A program made the position numbers and the translations under genes. A model generated the notes under the pieces. That model was not told where the DNA came from, ran no database searches, and saw only the letters and a program-made list of their open reading frames with translations. Source: Cardinalis cardinalis (lineage: Eukaryota > Chordata > Aves > Passeriformes > Cardinalidae). Taken from it: DNA of 64,000 nt. Position 1 is the first letter of the stretch; every line of letters begins with the position of its first letter. Positions 60,140 to 64,000 of this stretch are shown here, piece after piece. The DNA lies in NCBI GenBank assembly GCA_014549065.1, contig JACDOX010000001.1, positions 9,769,195 through 9,833,194 on the forward strand. Direction: 5' to 3'.

Positions 60140-60470
60140 TATTTTTACGTCCAGAGAAGAGTAACAAAACCTGTGATGAAGAGGTATGGAAACACTTTGA
60201 GATGAAGATATGGACGATTGAGTAGTGGAAGGTGGCAAGGAAGGGATGTCAGTGCAGTATATAAAATAACAGATGGTACCAAGGGGTCATGTGGTCACTC
60301 CTGTGTACCCTCCTTTGTAATAAATATCACAGAGAGATCCAGAAATAAAAGCAACAGGTTTAAATCTAAACCAGCAAATGCTTTTTTAAGACAGTGTCTC
60401 TGCCATGGCCTTGAGAAAATACTGAGGTAAAAAGCTCAGTAGGATTAACAGATGTTAGACATTGCAATCA
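60140..60470 (+). mobile_element. Ancient CR1 LINE, 3' part
   Basis: CGTCCAGAGAAGAGTAACAA (60149-60168), GGGATGTCAGTGCAGTATAT, AAAATAACAGATGGTACC and GAAATAAAAGCAACAGGTTT (60342-60361) follow the end of the CR1 ORF and its 3' region (CAGAGAAGAGCAACAAAAATG, GGGGATATGATAGAGGTCTAT, AAAATCATGAATGGT, and the AGCAGGTTTAAAAC segment). It is in plus orientation, as is the RT remnant 3 kb upstream. It is strongly diverged, and the terminal tail is not recognisable. Confidence 0.75.
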
Positions 60471-60682
60471 ATACTGCCTACATCTGCAGTTAAACTATCC
60501 AGGGTAAAAGTTAATCTATGAACTCATAATTTAATGTAATATTATTTTAATAACTCAGATCTCTGCTTCAGGGCTTGTGACAGTGAGTACTTCCCTCTTG
60601 CAGTGAAACTGGACTGCTGAACATGTATTTGGATGGGCATTTGTCCTTTGCAGGGGGGTTCTTCTGCATGTGCTCCTGGTGA

Positions 60683-60732
60683 GCAGAAGAGGCGGGATTT
60701 CAGGCAAGCAGAAGAGGCAGGATTTCAGGCGA
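60683..60732. repeat. 25-bp tandem duplication
   Basis: The unit GCAGAAGAGGCGGGATTTCA plus five bases (60683-60707) is repeated at 60708-60732 with two differences. Confidence 0.93.
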
Positions 60733-62508
60733 GCTGGACCTCTGATCTGATCTACTCTGGCACCTGACGCTGGCTGGGGCTGCTGAGACACGGCTGGCCA
60801 GGCTCCCCTGCTGGCCAACAGGGCTGAGCTCCCAGAGCCCTTCCCGGGGCTGGTCCCATTGGCATCGCTGTCTGCCAAATTCGGGCTTGTAAAACGCAAG
60901 CTCAGCTTGGCAGCTAAGAGCACAGCGTGTTCTGGCAGCTTTGAGGTTTCACCCAAATCCCCTGCCCTTCCCTGGAAGACACCACCTGTGTTAAATTCAC
61001 CCTAGGCAGGAAATGGAAGAACAAATCAGGCCTAATTAAAATTTAAAAAAAAATTAAAAATCCTTAAAACAAACTGGGTAGTCTTTTCTGCACACCATCT
61101 GCATAGTAGCAGGGGCGATGTGCTTGATTCATACTGTGATTCGAATGGAAGTGAGAGTAAATTGAAGGCTGATATATATCAGTGCTGAGGGCAGGATTTA
61201 GACAAGTGAACAGTTGTTCCTACAGCAAAAACAGAGAATGTTGTCAAGTTTGTTCCCTAACTAAGGATTCAATCAAACACTCACCAGAACCCAGCTAAAT
61301 CTCCACAACCTTTATTGCTTCCTGTACACTCACTTAAATCTTGCCTAACCCCTTCCCGTCCCAGCGCTGGTTTCCTTCTTCCTCCCGAGGGTGGTATTAG
61401 TATCTGCCCACTAAACCATGTCAGCAGGTGAAATTTGTAGATGGGCTANGGCAAGCTGTTTATCATAATTTTTGTAATTTCCATCCCCATTCCCCAGTAA
61501 ATGCAATAAAATTCTGAGCACTTCAGGCATGAAATCCACTGCCATATCCAAAAGATTGTTTCTCCTTCTGGTAGGTGAATAGGGCATTTCACTGTCTCAT
61601 GGTACTGCTGCAGGCACCTCAAGGTAGTTTGAAATAATTGGTATTTTTTAAGAGGAAAAACATCACAAACACAGTTAGAACTTTTGCAAGTAGATTTTTC
61701 CCCTTAATGATTCTCTTTCTTAAGTGAAGTAGCCACACTCACAAGGAGAAGTTGTAATGAGAATTTCCTGTTGCCATTTGGAGACCACAGGGAGGTTGTG
61801 CCATCCATGACCAAGTGTGGATCTCCAGGAAGTGAAGCTCATATAAACACATGACATAACACTCATGATACAAGGCTTCCTTGTGCTTGGCCTCTTCATC
61901 CTCATGTCTTCCACACACATTTTCCTATTCCTCCCTTCTTTCTAGTAAGCAGCAAACACAGATATGTTAGAAGACATTTCTTAGAAAGGGAAGGAAACAT
62001 CCATTCAGAAAGAAGATTTTGCTGCATGCTCTCATTAACAATGCAAAATTGACTGTGCAGAGGGTAGGTTTTTGCNGTTCCCAAATTTGCCAGAACCTTG
62101 NGTGGGGAAGGGAGCAGGATCACATCTTTTGGGGGCTACTCCATGAACAAGACTACTCCTACTAGCAAGGCTGCCCTTGGGCTGCTGGGCAAAGTCACAG
62201 CTGGGAGATTGGCAGCTTGGAAAGTCCACACCCTCAGAGAACTCCCCTTCCCACTCTGACTCTGCTGCTCTCCTCTGGAGTGGATAATAGGAGCTGACAC
62301 CTGGGGTGTGACAGGAAAGTTTGATGCATTTTTGTATATAGGATACTACTCATGCAAAAATAAATTTGGGGGGGAAATTACTCTGAGAGTAATACAAGGA
62401 ATTTATTGGGGAATTACGTGGGATGTATATTTAGTTTACTGGGTGGCAACAATAATTTTTCCCTAATTGTCACTTTTTAATAGTAGCTTCTTACTGGCAG
62501 AAGAGAGG
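60733..62508. other. Unique sequence, no gene recognised
   Basis: A GC-richer segment at 60730-60960 gives a 133-codon minus-strand frame (60555-60956) without a domain. The rest is AT-leaning single-copy sequence. Confidence 0.5.
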
Positions 62509-63512
62509 TGTCTTGGTTTGGAAAGACAGGAGTCTGCTAAGGAAGGCAGGAGCCTCCCCTGAAATGGAGAATGTAAACCCTTCCCACTCCTCNGAATTGC
62601 TATAAATTTTATATTAAGGGGTTCTCAGGCAAAAATATGGGAGCAGGAAATAACAGTTCTTTTGTTGTATCACACNGAGAGTCTAAAGGACNACAAGGTC
62701 AAGTCTCATACCTTCTCAGTGCTCTCTTGGAGGCAGCTCTTCACAGCACTGGCTTCTTCTTTAGCTGCTCACTCTTTCCTAGTCAGGGCTCTTTCTAGGC
62801 TCCTCCTGACTAGCCAGCCCAGCCCCTTTTATCTCAGTTACCTTGACTAGCTACAGCTGCAGCCCACTGAAGGACATTGCAGCTGCAGCCCATCAAGAGC
62901 AACCAGGAGTCATCAGGGCACAGCCATTTATGCAATACATACTACATTCTTTAATAGGGAAAAGAAAACGAAAGGATAAAATAAAATGCAGTACACTAGA
63001 ACAACACTGACACAGTCAGAACCCAACCTGACACCCTGTGGGGTGTTGGTAGCAGCCCAATTGGAAATGTGGCTGCNGTCCTCCTGAAGTATCAGGTGTG
63101 GTTCTGTTGGAGCAAGGGGGATCTGTAGAGAAGGATGTATTCTTCCTCTGAAGATCCCGTGGAAGAAAAAGACAGCTGCTGTTTCTCTGGGGAATCCTGT
63201 GGAGAAAAGCCATGCCAGTGTCTCAAAGTCTTCTGGATTATATCTGGGTNGCAATGTTTGGCTCCTCCCTCTGGGCGGAGCATNTCACAATGGGATGTTA
63301 CAGTTCTTATCAGTCATGCAGTGACATTCAATAGTCTGTTATCAGCAGCTGTCCCCTCCGAGGGAGGTGTGAATGTGGTCACTCAAAGAGAGAGATAAAG
63401 CAAACTGCCCACTTGACAAAGGTAATCTGCCATACAGATGGTAATGGAAAACAACTTGCATTGCAATCTTCAACAANAGGGAAAATAGACAATATCCCAG
63501 NTGTTACATACA
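62509..63512 (-). mobile_element. Solo endogenous retrovirus LTR (songbird type), interrupted by a nested element
   Basis: The plus strand begins TGTCTTGGTTTGGAAAGACA at 62509, which I recognise as the 3' end of a common passerine LTR read backwards, so the element lies on the minus strand. In that orientation there is a TATA-like GATATAATCC (plus 63234-63245) and an ATTAAA signal (plus 62950-62955). The 5' end lies near 63508-63512; its exact base and the outer target duplication are not certain. No gag, pol or env sequence lies on either side, so it is a solo LTR. Without the nested insert it would be about 710 bases. Minus-strand frames of up to 108 codons inside it are not genes. Confidence 0.85.
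62663..62946 (-). mobile_element. Nested 284-bp LTR-like element with perfect 6-bp target duplication
   Basis: The insert begins TGTTGTATCACAC and ends CATACTACA on the plus strand (TG...CA ends). The terminal 8 bases are imperfect inverted repeats (TGTTGTAT, ATACTACA; 7 of 8 pair). It is flanked by TTCTTT at 62657-62662 and again at 62947-62952. It separates two parts that are continuous in the host LTR as I remember it. On the minus strand GATAAAAGGGG (plus 62823-62833) is a good TATA box, which suggests minus orientation. A 26-bp repeated unit (CAGCTGCAGCCCA at 62854 and 62880) resembles a duplicated U3 enhancer. No coding part is present, and I cannot name the family. Confidence 0.8.
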
Positions 63513-64000
63513 GAAGAGGGGCAGCTTCAGAGAGTTTACTCTTACTCCATTGACAAGGTAGACTGGAGGAACTGGCTCCATAGATTGTGCAAGAGATAAA
63601 TACATTGGGTAAGCTTTTCTTCAGACACTTTCAGCCAACACTATTTCAGCTGAGGAGTCTGAGAGTGAAAAGCATAAATGTGTTGATACAAATACAAGTC
63701 AGGGTGTGCCCATAAACAATCCTAGTGTGCTGATTCACTACATGGACATTGGAAAAATCAAACAGNAGGGCTATTCAATCTGTATAAGTTCAATCCTCCT
63801 TCAGCATAGCCAAATTTTTATCTTTGGGTGCTTTTTTCCTTTGATAAATCCAGTGTGGCTTGACTGTGCCTGCTCACAGATGTGCAGGGTGCTGGAGATG
63901 GTGTAGGAGTACACACACACTCACTGACTGTCCTCAAATTACCAATGAAAGGAGATTGCAAGGAAGTTGAACAAATTTGCTCAAGGAGCCAGCTGAGTTA
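63513..64000. other. Unique sequence to the right edge
   Basis: No gene or repeat is recognised. A very short CA run lies at 63912-63921. Confidence 0.5.

Noticed and set aside
62928..63254. Minus-strand 108-codon frame inside the LTR
   Set aside because: It lies within LTR sequence (promoter and polyadenylation region), not in a viral gene.
1..64000. Prokaryotic features (operons, CRISPR arrays, insertion sequences, tRNA or rRNA genes)
   Set aside because: None is present. Repeats and composition are those of a bird genome, and no cloverleaf or rRNA-like segment was seen.

Overview
This window looks like non-coding DNA from a bird, most likely a songbird. Nine fragments belong to the CR1 family of LINEs. 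The younger ones have the bird-type 3' end, with a GGTTGGAAGGGACCTT-like block followed by ATTCTATG-type tails, and CR1 dominates bird genomes. At 62.5-63.5 kb there is a solo endogenous-retrovirus LTR of a type I associate from memory with passerines. Interspersed repeats are sparse, as expected for a bird. No operon, ribosome-binding site, rRNA, tRNA or CRISPR array is present.

I could not support any protein-coding exon. The open frames are short, carry no domain I recognise, and the longest coincide with GC-rich patches, CR1 fragments or the LTR. The window is best read as a gene desert or the inside of a very large intron.

Layout. 1-5.6 kb: a CpG-bearing patch at the left edge, one CR1, then a GC-rich block ending in a strong splice-acceptor-like tract. 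5.6-14.6 kb: unique sequence with an old CR1 scrap, a CpG-rich patch at 12.75-13.1 kb, a (TG)12 microsatellite and a pyrimidine tract. 14.6-24.4 kb: unique sequence with candidate conserved elements, among them a TAATTA hairpin at 17.76 kb. 24.4-41.7 kb: four CR1 fragments, a 31-bp tandem duplication, a MITE-like palindromic relic, the best CpG island (37.9-38.2 kb) and an adjoining (CA)n(TA)n. 41.7-55.5 kb: a dense TAAT/ATTA cluster, a perfect palindromic estrogen-response-element sequence at 45.29 kb, G-quadruplex motifs on both strands, hairpins and a 51-base A tract. 55.5-64 kb: two ancient CR1 pieces, a MIR/CORE-SINE-like relic, two short tandem duplications and the solo LTR, into which a second, 284-bp LTR-like element has inserted with a perfect 6-bp target duplication.

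No genes here work together in a pathway. The plausible functions are regulatory. About 130 isolated single Ns are scattered through the window; some sit at strikingly even spacing, which points to the assembly rather than to biology. Family assignments of repeats rest on my recollection of consensus sequences, not on a database search.
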